A DNA stretch of 34,134 bases from Opitutia bacterium. GTDB taxonomy: Bacteria > Verrucomicrobiota > Verrucomicrobiia > Opitutales > Opitutaceae. The position numbers and the translations under genes are program-made. Each line of letters starts with the position of its first letter. Within the stretch, counting starts at the first letter, position 1. The notes under the pieces are model-generated. The model made no database searches, had not been told where the DNA came from, and was given only the letters and a program-made list of their open reading frames with translations. Location of the stretch: assembly GCA_947452315.1 (NCBI GenBank), contig CANGCX010000020.1, positions 1 to 34,134 on the forward strand. The letters are read 5' to 3'. This document shows positions 15,087 to 23,561 of this stretch, in pieces.

Positions 15087-16588
15087 GGTTGCCACAGGTA
15101 CGTCCAGGTTTCAGTCAGCACGTGAGGCGATTTGCGCAGAAAACAACGCAACTCAACGGGCCGGCCACTACCATCCGGACGCAAGCCGAAGGCGACGCGC
15201 CACGTACCGTTATGGGGATTTTTTTGAACAGTCGAGTACATGACCTTGGCGCCATCGCCGGCGGAAACGATAGCCTCGATGTCGGGATCGGGACCGCGTT
15301 TGCCGAGATACGAGCCGTCGAAATCCAGGATAAAACGCTCGAGATCGGGTTCGTGCGTTTTGGAACGACCCCGTCGGGTCGCCACCGTGTAACCAGCCGG
15401 CGGACGGATCTGATCGAGTGCCCAATTTAGGCGATATTCAAACTCGATGGGCTCGCCAATGGGCGGCAAAACATCAGGCGCCCAAAATGCCACGATATTG
15501 TCATTCGTCTCGTCCGGAGTGGGCAACTCAACCAAGCGTACGGAACCCGCGCCCCAAGAGCCGATCGGCTCAACCCAGGCGGTGGGACGCAAGTGATAAT
15601 TGGCCTCAAGGTCCTCATAGCTGGCAAAATTGCGATCGCGCTGGAGTAACCCGAAGCCACGCGGGTTTTGATCACCGAAAGAAACGGTACGAATTTTATC
15701 TGGATTAGTGAGCGGTCGCCAGAGCCATTCGCCGCCACTGTGGTTAACAAGCAAACCGTCGGAGTCATGCACTTCGGGCCGAAAATCTCCGGTAGCCGCG
15801 GTCGTGTTTTCTCCGTGCCAAAACATACTCGTGAGCGGGGCGATACCCAGGGTCTTAATCGCGGTGCGAGCATAAAGCACGGCTTTGACCTGCGCAACGG
15901 TCGTAGCGCCAGGGCGGATCACAAAACGATACGCGCCCGCGATGCTCGGGCTGTCGAGCAGAGCAAATATTACCAACTCTTTCGCCTCGGAGTCTGCGCG
16001 CTGCACCCAAAATTCCTCAAAGACAGGAAACTCCTCGCCGGCAGGATCACCGGTATTAATCGCTAAGCCGCGCGCAGAAAGTCCGTAAACGGCTTTTTGA
16101 CTCAGCAGCCGAAAATAACTTGCACCCTGAAACGCTCCTAGTTCGTCGCTCGCGGTGTTGAGCGGATAAAGCACCCGGAAACCAGTGAAACCTATCGTGG
16201 CCGGGATATCACCGAGTCGATTTTTTCCATAATCAAAAAATAGTGACGAAAAAGCCACAGGGGTCTCGACGCCGTGTTTCAACTCAGAGACTTGGACGGT
16301 CTTGTCGAAAATAAAACCCGGATGAAAAAACTGGATTTGAAATGGCAAACCCTCGCGGCGCCCGAGCGACTGTGCAGGATTAAAGCGGATGTCGCGATAT
16401 TGGTCGTATGTCAGCTGGCGAAGTTTTTCCGGCACACGACTGGGCCGCGCGACGTATGGTTTCGCCGAGAGCATTTTGGCGCGGTACCGAAGGGCATCAA
16501 AGTCGAAGGGCGCATCACTCGCCCGCAGAGGCAATAAGATCGCAAAACTACTGAGCCAGAACCAAAAACGCAGAGCGCGTGGTTTCAT
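15083..16588 (-). CDS. opgG: Periplasmic glucans biosynthesis protein G (OpgG/MdoG)
   Basis: The 501-residue protein acts with OpgH in making osmoregulated periplasmic glucans and shapes the glucan backbone in the periplasm. It has an N-terminal signal (FWFWLSSFAILLPLRASDA, cleavage near residue 25). Next comes the family start FDFDALRYRAKMLSAKPY, then QYRDIRFNPAQSLGRREGLPFQIQFFHPGF, TSMFWHGENT, PEVHDSDGLLV and RPLTNPDKIRTVSF, all characteristic of the OpgG/OpgD family. Its length is close to that of E. coli OpgG. The gene begins nine bases after the glycosylase gene and overlaps the next small gene, so it is translated within the same long minus-strand run. OpgD is the alternative name; linkage to opgH favours OpgG. 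Confidence 0.95.
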   Translation of the reverse strand: MKPRALRFWFWLSSFAILLPLRASDAPFDFDALRYRAKMLSAKPYVARPSRVPEKLRQLTYDQYRDIRFNPAQSLGRREGLPFQIQFFHPGFIFDKTVQVSELKHGVETPVAFSSLFFDYGKNRLGDIPATIGFTGFRVLYPLNTASDELGAFQGASYFRLLSQKAVYGLSARGLAINTGDPAGEEFPVFEEFWVQRADSEAKELVIFALLDSPSIAGAYRFVIRPGATTVAQVKAVLYARTAIKTLGIAPLTSMFWHGENTTAATGDFRPEVHDSDGLLVNHSGGEWLWRPLTNPDKIRTVSFGDQNPRGFGLLQRDRNFASYEDLEANYHLRPTAWVEPIGSWGAGSVRLVELPTPDETNDNIVAFWAPDVLPPIGEPIEFEYRLNWALDQIRPPAGYTVATRRGRSKTHEPDLERFILDFDGSYLGKRGPDPDIEAIVSAGDGAKVMYSTVQKNPHNGTWRVAFGLRPDGSGRPVELRCFLRKSPHVLTETWTYLWQP

Positions 16589-16597
16589 GTTATTTTT

Positions 16598-17485
16598 TTA
16601 CAAAAAGAAAGCGCGTTGTTTTTCGGAGATCGGCAACGCGGCGCGCTCCATCACCTTTAACAAATCTTCCCAAATCATGCGCTTCGAGCGGTTGCTCTGA
16701 TTACGCAAAATATAGCTCGGATGGTACGTTACCATCAGCGGACAGCCGGAAAATTCACGCCATTCGCCTCGAACCTCGCCGAGCGCTTTGAATGCACTAC
16801 TCCCGAGCAAACCTTGGGCTGCACTTGAACCCAGCGCGACGAGCAGAGTCGGTTGCACGATCTCGATCTGCGCGCGTAAGTAGGGCAGGCAATAACGCAT
16901 CTCTTCATCGGTCGGCCCTCGATGGCCGATTGGTGCCGACGCGGCAGGCGAAGTCGCATCTGGGCGCCATGTCATCAAACTGGCGAGATAAACCTCGGAG
17001 CGCTTGAGCCCCATCGCCCCGATCATCTTGGTGAGCAACTGGCCCGCAGGACCGACGAAGGGTTCGCCTTCAGCCTCCTCTTCCAAGCCTGGGGCATCGC
17101 CGATAAACAAAATACGCGCATCAAGGTTACCCGTACCGCATACGATCTTCTTGCCCGGCGGTAAATGAGCGAGCGCCACAGGATCAGATTGAATGGCTGC
17201 AACCAAAGCTGCCCAACGTCCCGCCTTGTCGCCCGCGGTCAAATTAACAACGGGCGGTGCGGGTAATTTGGGCTCCACCACCTTGGGCTTGGAGACCGGC
17301 ATCGGCGGAGCAGTGATCGCTCGCATAGGTACGGTCACGTTAACCGCCACTGAGCTCGAATTTTGCCGGCTACGAATCACCGACCGCAAAGCCAGCAAAC
17401 CCGCCTCAGAAACGCTAACGGATTTGATCCCGGTAGTCTTGAGCCGGCGAAGCTCGTCGGTGAGGGCGTTAAGGGCAGTGCGCAT
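16598..17485 (-). CDS. Uracil-DNA glycosylase family 4-like protein, iron-sulfur cysteines mostly lost
   Basis: The 295-residue protein carries the uracil-DNA glycosylase superfamily fold, which removes uracil from DNA. Motif 1 is GDAPGLEEEAEGEPFVG (129-145) and motif 2 is YHPSYILR (254-261), both in the family 4 style, with VALGSSAAQGLLG between them. About 100 N-terminal residues, including a Pro-rich linker (53-78), precede the domain. Family 4 enzymes normally bind a 4Fe-4S cluster through four Cys. Aligning the surrounding motifs by eye, three of these positions are Pro102, Leu105 and Trp173, and only Cys199 remains. The fold may therefore be cluster-free, or function may differ. It sits nine bases from both ribE and opgG in the same operon. 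Confidence 0.85.
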   Translation of the reverse strand: MRTALNALTDELRRLKTTGIKSVSVSEAGLLALRSVIRSRQNSSSVAVNVTVPMRAITAPPMPVSKPKVVEPKLPAPPVVNLTAGDKAGRWAALVAAIQSDPVALAHLPPGKKIVCGTGNLDARILFIGDAPGLEEEAEGEPFVGPAGQLLTKMIGAMGLKRSEVYLASLMTWRPDATSPAASAPIGHRGPTDEEMRYCLPYLRAQIEIVQPTLLVALGSSAAQGLLGSSAFKALGEVRGEWREFSGCPLMVTYHPSYILRNQSNRSKRMIWEDLLKVMERAALPISEKQRAFFL

Positions 17486-17494
17486 TAAGGCAGG

Positions 17495-18091
17495 TCAGCT
17501 TGAGCGAATATTCAGAAGTTTTTCCACATACTTTCCCAGTAAGTCGAATTCCAAATTAACTCTATCACCAACTCGACGTGTCCGAATATTGGTTAAAGCT
17601 AAGGTAGTCGGAATAAGCCAAACCGCGAAGCTATCGCCCTCCACTTCAGCCACGGTCAACGACATGCCGTCAATGGCGATACTGCCTTTGTGAATGAGAT
17701 AGCGGCTACTGCCGGCCGGCACGCGCACCCGCAGGTAGGTGTCCTTGCCTCGAAGTTCAAGGAGCTCGATCTCGCCCTGCCCGTCGATATGGCCAGAAAC
17801 AAAATGACCGCCCATTTTCCCATCGAAGCGCAAGCTGCGCTCAAGATTAACTAAAGCGCCCGTGGCCAGCGCAGCAAAATTAGTGAGCCGCCGCGTCTCC
17901 TCTAAAACATCAAAATAAAGATGCTGTGCATCGAACTCGACTACAGTGAGACAACAACCATTGACCGCGATACTATCGCCCAACGCTACGTCTTGGAGCG
18001 CGGCTCGCGCCGCGATTTGGAGACGCCATGAGGCTGAGTGCTGGGTGAAAGCCACGACGTGGCCGGTTTCTTCGACGATGCCGGTGAACAT
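17495..18091 (-). CDS. ribE: Riboflavin synthase, alpha chain
   Basis: The enzyme dismutates two 6,7-dimethyl-8-ribityllumazine molecules to riboflavin and the ribityl-pyrimidine. The 198-residue protein opens with the canonical MFTGIVEETGHV and has the two repeated lumazine-binding barrels: first copy GDSIAVNGCCLTVVEF with NLERSLRFDGKMGGHFVSGHIDG, second copy KGSIAIDGMSLTVAEV. The length fits the family. Its start is preceded by TTTTCCCCTCAAC, without a Shine-Dalgarno site. No other riboflavin genes are nearby. It lies between an HtrA paralogue (17 bases upstream) and the glycosylase gene (9 bases downstream). The gene symbol ribE is used for this chain in many bacteria; ribC is used in E. 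coli. Confidence 0.97.
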   Translation of the reverse strand: MFTGIVEETGHVVAFTQHSASWRLQIAARAALQDVALGDSIAVNGCCLTVVEFDAQHLYFDVLEETRRLTNFAALATGALVNLERSLRFDGKMGGHFVSGHIDGQGEIELLELRGKDTYLRVRVPAGSSRYLIHKGSIAIDGMSLTVAEVEGDSFAVWLIPTTLALTNIRTRRVGDRVNLEFDLLGKYVEKLLNIRSS

Positions 18092-18108
18092 GTTGAGGGG
18101 AAAATAAA

Positions 18109-19497
18109 TTATTTAAGTTTTACCCGGAGCACGGCGGTTTCACCGCCGCGCCCGACGAGCAGGACAAACTCCGTTCGCGCCGCATCCGCTTGGATTGCTG
18201 CGAGTTTCTCCACGGCCTCGGCAAACGACTTGGGCTCTACTCCGTCGATCTCCTTGATCCAATCATCCGTACGTAAACCGGCGACCGAAACTGGACTGTT
18301 GCCTTTGACAAAATGCGCTACGATGCCCGCGGCATCCGCGATTTTTAGCCGCCGCGAAATCGCATCACCGTAGACAAACTCCCGCGCCGTAAATCCAAGC
18401 CGCTCGTAATATGTCCTCGAGGCCTCACGCATTAATTTCGGTTCGTCACCGAGCGTTACATTCACTTCGACTCGCTCGGTTCCACGAAGCACCGTAAGCG
18501 AGAGTGGATTGCCCGGCGCCCGACGTTCGACCTCGCGCTCCACATAACTGACGACGACGCGATCTGGTTTGAAGCGCGGCAGAGCCCGGCCATTGATAGC
18601 CAGCACGATATCGCGCGCCTGCATGCCGGCTTTCTCCGCCGGACTGCCTTCAAGGACTTCGCTAACGACGGCCCCCGATTGCGCATCTAATTTAAGGAAT
18701 GACGCCACCTCGCGATCCATCGGTTCAAATCCATAAGCACCGAGCCACGCCAGGGGTCGGCCGAATTCGTTTTGCGGCACCCGCGCGAGGTACGGCAGCA
18801 CTTCATCTGTAAGGTGGAACACGCTGCTCTCCTCGACGTTGATCAGCATGGTAGGTGAGCCCCCTCGATCCGCGCGCGAAAATTGCAAAAAGGTCTGCCC
18901 AAACGAACTCAGCGCCAAACCGACGAAGCCACCGTCGCGATTAAATACCGGCAGTCCCGGTCCAGCGACTTCATGCTGGGCGATACCGGTGCGCTGCGGC
19001 AGCGACTGAATGAGCGCCACGCGACTCTGCAGAAAATACGGTGTGAAATCTTCATCTTTTCCTCGCAGCGCGATTCCCCAAACTTCCTCCGCGAGGGAGG
19101 GTTCGGCTGTATTACCCGCAGTGACAAACCGCGTGATGGGTGTAAGCAGAGAGTGCAGCCGTTCCTCTACGCGGACGAAATGCCAGCCCGTCAAAGCATC
19201 TTGTCCGAGATAAACACCTGCGGCGCTCGCTGGGTCACCCGGCCGATAAATTTTAAATTCCTTTAACTGCGCCGGCACAACGCGTGACTCGATGGCCGCC
19301 GCCGGTAGAATGATCGTACCCTGCGTATCTACCACAACTCCGAACACCACATTCGGTCGTCGATCGACTTCAGTCTCGGTAAAAAACTCCACCGCGACAA
19401 CGCACTTCAGGCGCTCACTCCAGAGGACGGGCAAATCCGCCGCGCGCAACCAAGCGAGCACAACCCAAACGGAGAAAAACAGACGAAAGTGTTTCAT
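18109..19497 (-). CDS. Degenerate HtrA-like protein with two PDZ domains (predicted protease-dead)
   Basis: The 462-residue exported protein (signal FRLFFSVWVVLAWLRAA, 4-20) has the layout of an HtrA protease: a trypsin-like domain to about residue 230, then PDZ domains near 245-300 and 380-455 (AGIVAHFVKGNSPVSVAGLR, KEIDGVEP). All three catalytic positions are changed when aligned with the adjacent intact HtrA. His is replaced by Ala67 (GTIILPAAAI), Asp by Gly104 (LTGWHFVRVE), and Ser by Pro180 (AGPGLPVFN). It therefore should not cleave peptide bonds, but could bind peptides or partner HtrA. It overlaps the end of htrA by four bases (ATGA), implying coupled translation. The frame is intact over its whole length, so it is not a decaying pseudogene. 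Confidence 0.9.
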   Translation of the reverse strand: MKHFRLFFSVWVVLAWLRAADLPVLWSERLKCVVAVEFFTETEVDRRPNVVFGVVVDTQGTIILPAAAIESRVVPAQLKEFKIYRPGDPASAAGVYLGQDALTGWHFVRVEERLHSLLTPITRFVTAGNTAEPSLAEEVWGIALRGKDEDFTPYFLQSRVALIQSLPQRTGIAQHEVAGPGLPVFNRDGGFVGLALSSFGQTFLQFSRADRGGSPTMLINVEESSVFHLTDEVLPYLARVPQNEFGRPLAWLGAYGFEPMDREVASFLKLDAQSGAVVSEVLEGSPAEKAGMQARDIVLAINGRALPRFKPDRVVVSYVEREVERRAPGNPLSLTVLRGTERVEVNVTLGDEPKLMREASRTYYERLGFTAREFVYGDAISRRLKIADAAGIVAHFVKGNSPVSVAGLRTDDWIKEIDGVEPKSFAEAVEKLAAIQADAARTEFVLLVGRGGETAVLRVKLK

Positions 19498-20855
19498 GGT
19501 TTAAGAATATATAGGGAAACGCGCCGGTCTCGCTGCGCTTCGATTAACGTCGGCGCCGGATGCGCCTCAAATGCCGTATGCACCGACTGCAGTACCGCGA
19601 GCGCATCAACGGGCTGACGATTGATTTTAGTAATAACATCGCCGCGTGATAGGCCCGCCACTTCAGCTGGAAAGCCTGCCTGCACACCGATGACGATCAC
19701 GCCATTATCACTGGAGAGTTGATTCTCGCGTGCAAAGGTCCGCGACACCCGCCGCACACTCAGACCCCATTTTTCAAAAGCCCATTCCTCGCCGACACGG
19801 CTTTCGAGCTTTTCCGTGGTGACCGTAACCTCGGCAGTTTGTGCGGCTCGTTTGTAAGTAAGCCGCAGCTTCGCGCCGACAGGTTGGTTGGCGATGAGAT
19901 TTTGGATCGGCGGCAATTGCTCAGGGAAACGTCCGTCGACTTTGACCCCATCGATGGCGAGTAAGATATCGCCCCCGCGCAAACCAGCGCGTGCGGCAGG
20001 AGAACCAAGCGCGACGCTATTAATCAACACACCGGTATTAAGAGCGAGAGCGTAGAAATTCTCGAGATCCTGCAAGGCGCCTGGCACCAGACCGATCGTG
20101 CTGCGCGTGATCGCTCCCTCGGCGACGAGCCCATCTACAATGCGACGCGCAATCGCAGAGGGGATGGCGAAACCGAGGTTGTTAGCTCCTAAATACCCTC
20201 GGGAACTAATGCCTACAACGCGGCCATCTTCGGTTACTAAAGGACCTCCCGAGTTACCCGGATTAATCGCAGCGTCAGTCTGTAGCCATGTGTTGAAGGC
20301 ACCTGTTTCGTAACCGTTCACGCCATTGGTATCTTCAAAGTAGCGGTTATTATTGGAGATGATGCCGCGCGTGACCGTGCGCGTGAGACCATGCGGCGTA
20401 CCTACGGCAAAAACCGTCTGGCCGGGAAACAATTTAGCGCTGTCGCCAAACTCAGCGATAGCGAATTTCAGCCCGCGGCGTTGGGCGTCGGCGACGTCAA
20501 TCCGCAACAAGGCCAAATCTGTCCAATGATCCCAGCCAACGAGCTTGGCGCTTACGCGCTCAAGATTGGACAAAGTAATGGAGAGCTCCACCGCGCGCGG
20601 ACTGGCGACGTGCGCATTGGTCAAAACGAGCCCATCGGCCGAAAGGATCACACCCGAGCCGATACTCGAAGCGTAGCGCCTCGCGCCGGACTCGAAAGCG
20701 ACCTCGCGCACGTCAATGCGCACGACAGCGTCGAGGAGACGATTAAAGCCTCGGCTCATCGCGGCCTGAGCGGACGCGGCGAAAACCAACGCCAAGCCGA
20801 TGGCGAAGGCGAAGGTTGACCGAGCTGTTGAAAGACTAACTATGGAATGTTTCAC
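19494..20855 (-). CDS. HtrA/DegP-family periplasmic serine protease with two PDZ domains
   Basis: The 453-residue protein has a signal peptide (FAFAIGLALVFAASAQA, 15-31) and should work in the periplasm as a protease/chaperone for damaged envelope proteins. The catalytic triad is complete: His82 (LTNAHV), Asp113 (WTDLALLRID) and Ser202 (NPGNSGGPL). Two PDZ domains follow: about 255-350 with GSPAARAGLRGGDILLAIDG, and 370-453 with GFPAEVAGLSRGDVITKINR. The start is a GTG at 20855, the only plausible one before an in-frame stop at 20889-20891. The divergent leuS ATG lies only three bases away, so each promoter must lie inside the other gene. The gene leads the seven-gene run that ends with opgH. 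Confidence 0.94.
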   Translation of the reverse strand: MKHSIVSLSTARSTFAFAIGLALVFAASAQAAMSRGFNRLLDAVVRIDVREVAFESGARRYASSIGSGVILSADGLVLTNAHVASPRAVELSITLSNLERVSAKLVGWDHWTDLALLRIDVADAQRRGLKFAIAEFGDSAKLFPGQTVFAVGTPHGLTRTVTRGIISNNNRYFEDTNGVNGYETGAFNTWLQTDAAINPGNSGGPLVTEDGRVVGISSRGYLGANNLGFAIPSAIARRIVDGLVAEGAITRSTIGLVPGALQDLENFYALALNTGVLINSVALGSPAARAGLRGGDILLAIDGVKVDGRFPEQLPPIQNLIANQPVGAKLRLTYKRAAQTAEVTVTTEKLESRVGEEWAFEKWGLSVRRVSRTFARENQLSSDNGVIVIGVQAGFPAEVAGLSRGDVITKINRQPVDALAVLQSVHTAFEAHPAPTLIEAQRDRRVSLYILKP

Positions 20856-20858
20856 GCG

Positions 20859-23450
20859 ATGGCTACCCAGTGCAAAGAATACAACTTCCTAGAGATTGAG
20901 CCTCACTGGCAATCTTTCTGGGAGGAAAACCACACCGCTCGCGCCGAGCAAAACTCGACGAAGCCTAAATACTATGTGCTGGACATGTTCCCCTACCCTT
21001 CGGGCGCTGGGCTCCACATCGGCCACCCCGAGGGCTACACCGCCACCGATATCATCGCGCGCTACAAACGCGCCAAAGGCTTTAACGTCCTCCACCCTAT
21101 AGGCTGGGACGCTTTCGGCCTGCCCGCCGAGCAACACGCGGTCAAAACCGGCACCCATCCCGCGTCCAACACCCAAAACAATATCGCCAATTTCAAGCGG
21201 CAGATCAAAGCCCTGGGGTTTTCATACGACTGGGAACGCGAGATCGACACGACTGACCCCAAATATTTCCGCTGGACGCAGTGGATTTTCCTTCAGCTTT
21301 TTAAGCGAGGTCTCGCCTACGTAGACGAACGCCCTGTGTGGTGGTGCCCCGAGCTCCGCACCGTGCTAGCCAACGAAGAAGTTGTAGACGGCAAGAGCGA
21401 GGTTGGCGGCTTCCCCGTAGAGCGCCGCAATCTTCGCCAATGGGTCCTCCGCATCACGGCCTACGCCGAAAGATTGCTGTCAGACTTAAAAGACGTCGAT
21501 TGGCCCGATTCCACCAAGCGCATGCAAGAGGCTTGGATTGGCCGCAGCGAAGGCGCAGAGATTTTGTTCAAACTAGAGCAAGCAGCACTCGGGCCGCTCA
21601 AGATTTTCACCACGCGCCCCGACACACTTTTTGGCTGCACTTATATGGTGCTCGCGCCCGAGCACCCCCTAGTAGACGCACTCACTACGCCTGGGCAAAA
21701 ATCTGCCGTAGAAGACTACCGCAAGAAATCCGCCGGCAAGAGTGACCTGGAGCGCACGGACCTAGCTAAAGATAAATCCGGCGTCTTCAGCGGCGCCTAC
21801 GCGATCAACCCCATCAACGGCGCCCGAGTGCCGATCTGGGTCGCCGACTATGTCCTAATGGGTTACGGCACCGGCGCAATCATGGCCGTACCAGCGCACG
21901 ACGAGCGCGATTACGAATTCGCCGTCAAATATGCGTTGCCTATCATCCAAGTAATCGAGGCTAACAAGCCACCAGGCGACACCAGCGCTACAAAGTTGCC
22001 TTACGTGGGCGATGGCCAACTAATCCACTCAGAAAACTTCAACGGTCTGGCTTGGGCCGACGCTAAAAAGAAAGTCACCGCCGCACTTGCCGCTCAAGGA
22101 GTCGCGGCTGCCACGGTCAACTACAAGCTCCGCGATTGGTTGTTCTCCCGCCAACGCTATTGGGGCGAGCCCTTCCCCATTGTTTGGGTTAATGAGGCTG
22201 ATTACCGCCGCGCCGCCGCCGCTCGTCCAGGTGACGTCCCGAGCGCACCAGTAACCTACACGAGCGAAGGAGTCACGTACTTCGCCTTGCCGCTACCGCC
22301 CACCGCGTTGCCGTTGGAACTGCCAGTCGTCGAGAGCTACTTACCAAGCGGCAATGGTGAGAGCCCCCTAGCCAACGTCGCCCCTTGGCTCGAACTGTGG
22401 TTCAACGTCGAAAGCGGTGCCGCCGTACCTGCCGCGCAACCGCGTCCTGCCGGCGAAGCTTGGGTCCGCGCCCGCCGCGAAACCAACACCATGCCCCAAT
22501 GGGCCGGATCGTGCTGGTACTATCTGCGTTTCACTGACCCGAGCAACACCTCCGCCTTCGCCGGCCCTGACGCGCTCGGCTACTGGGGTGTGCCTGACCT
22601 CTATGTGGGCGGCGCCGAGCACGCGGTATTGCACCTGCTTTACGCGCGTTTCTGGCATAAGGTCTTATTTGACCTTGGCGTCGTGCCTCAGGCTGAGCCG
22701 TTCACGAAATTGTTCCACCAAGGCATCATCCTAGGCGAAGACGGCGAAAAAATGTCCAAGAGCCGCGGCAACGTTGTGAGCCCTGATACGATCATCGCCT
22801 CGCACGGCACCGATACCTTGCGCCTCTATCTGATGTTCCTTGGACCGCTCGAGGCCATGAAACCGTGGAGCATGCAGCAGATCGAGGGCGTCCATCGCTT
22901 CCTCCAGAAAATTTGGCGTGAGTGTCTCAGCGTCGAAGGGGCGATCCACCCCAAAATTATCTCCGATCCGGCCTTCGCGGATTCTAACGAACTCACCAAA
23001 CTTCTGCACGAGACGATCAAAAAAGTTGGCGACGACATTGAAGCGCTACGTTTCAACACTGCTATTTCTCAGATGATGATCTTGGCCAATGCCGTACAAA
23101 AAGCGCCTCAAGTCAGCCGTGGTTGCATGTTAGCGTTTCTACAGATCTTAGCACCATTCGCCCCGCATCTAGCCGAGGAACTTTGGGCCCGTCTGGGCGA
23201 GCCCGCATCGATTCAAAAAGCAAGTTGGCCAGCCTACGACCCCGCCAAACTCACGGTGACCGAGGTAAAGTTGGTTTTCCAGGTCAACGGAAAGCACCGT
23301 GGCGATCAACTCGTGCCCATCGGCCTATCACAGGACGAGGCGGTCGCTATCGCGCGCAGCCAATCCAAAGTAGCGCCATATCTCGAAGGCAAAACGATCG
23401 CACGCATCATCTACGTCCCGGGAAAAATCCTGAATCTCGTCGTACCGTAA
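20859..23450 (+). CDS. leuS: Leucyl-tRNA synthetase
   Basis: The 863-residue class I synthetase charges tRNA-Leu. The HIGH motif is at 53-56 within PYPSGAGLHIGHPEGY, and KMSKS at 631-635 within GEKMSKSRGNVV. In between are the editing domain (ITAYAERLL, GCTYMVLAPEHPL, YVLMGYGTGAIMAVPAHDERD with the conserved Asp) and the RQRYWGEPFPIVW segment. NTMPQWAGSCWYYLRF marks the synthetic core. The C-terminal anticodon and leucine-specific parts are complete. The ATG at 20859 gives the usual MATQCKEYNF start; an in-frame ATG at 20847 would overlap htrA by nine bases. A strong terminator follows. Codons are C-ending. Confidence 0.98.
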   Translation: MATQCKEYNFLEIEPHWQSFWEENHTARAEQNSTKPKYYVLDMFPYPSGAGLHIGHPEGYTATDIIARYKRAKGFNVLHPIGWDAFGLPAEQHAVKTGTHPASNTQNNIANFKRQIKALGFSYDWEREIDTTDPKYFRWTQWIFLQLFKRGLAYVDERPVWWCPELRTVLANEEVVDGKSEVGGFPVERRNLRQWVLRITAYAERLLSDLKDVDWPDSTKRMQEAWIGRSEGAEILFKLEQAALGPLKIFTTRPDTLFGCTYMVLAPEHPLVDALTTPGQKSAVEDYRKKSAGKSDLERTDLAKDKSGVFSGAYAINPINGARVPIWVADYVLMGYGTGAIMAVPAHDERDYEFAVKYALPIIQVIEANKPPGDTSATKLPYVGDGQLIHSENFNGLAWADAKKKVTAALAAQGVAAATVNYKLRDWLFSRQRYWGEPFPIVWVNEADYRRAAAARPGDVPSAPVTYTSEGVTYFALPLPPTALPLELPVVESYLPSGNGESPLANVAPWLELWFNVESGAAVPAAQPRPAGEAWVRARRETNTMPQWAGSCWYYLRFTDPSNTSAFAGPDALGYWGVPDLYVGGAEHAVLHLLYARFWHKVLFDLGVVPQAEPFTKLFHQGIILGEDGEKMSKSRGNVVSPDTIIASHGTDTLRLYLMFLGPLEAMKPWSMQQIEGVHRFLQKIWRECLSVEGAIHPKIISDPAFADSNELTKLLHETIKKVGDDIEALRFNTAISQMMILANAVQKAPQVSRGCMLAFLQILAPFAPHLAEELWARLGEPASIQKASWPAYDPAKLTVTEVKLVFQVNGKHRGDQLVPIGLSQDEAVAIARSQSKVAPYLEGKTIARIIYVPGKILNLVVP

Positions 23451-23474
23451 ACCAACGCGATGGAATTTAACTTC

Positions 23475-23504
23475 AACGCCGCGCCTTGAGCGCGGCGTTT
23501 TTTT
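23475..23504 (+). terminator. Rho-independent terminator of leuS
   Basis: A perfect ten-base stem AACGCCGCGC (23475-23484) and GCGCGGCGTT (23490-23499), with loop CTTGA, is followed by a seven-T run (23498-23504). It lies 25 bases after the leuS stop and separates leuS from lpxI. Confidence 0.92.
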
Positions 23505-23561
23505 ATCCAAGTATTTGGCTTCAATCTGCGGCCCGACTCGCGCAACGTACATCCTTTCATC

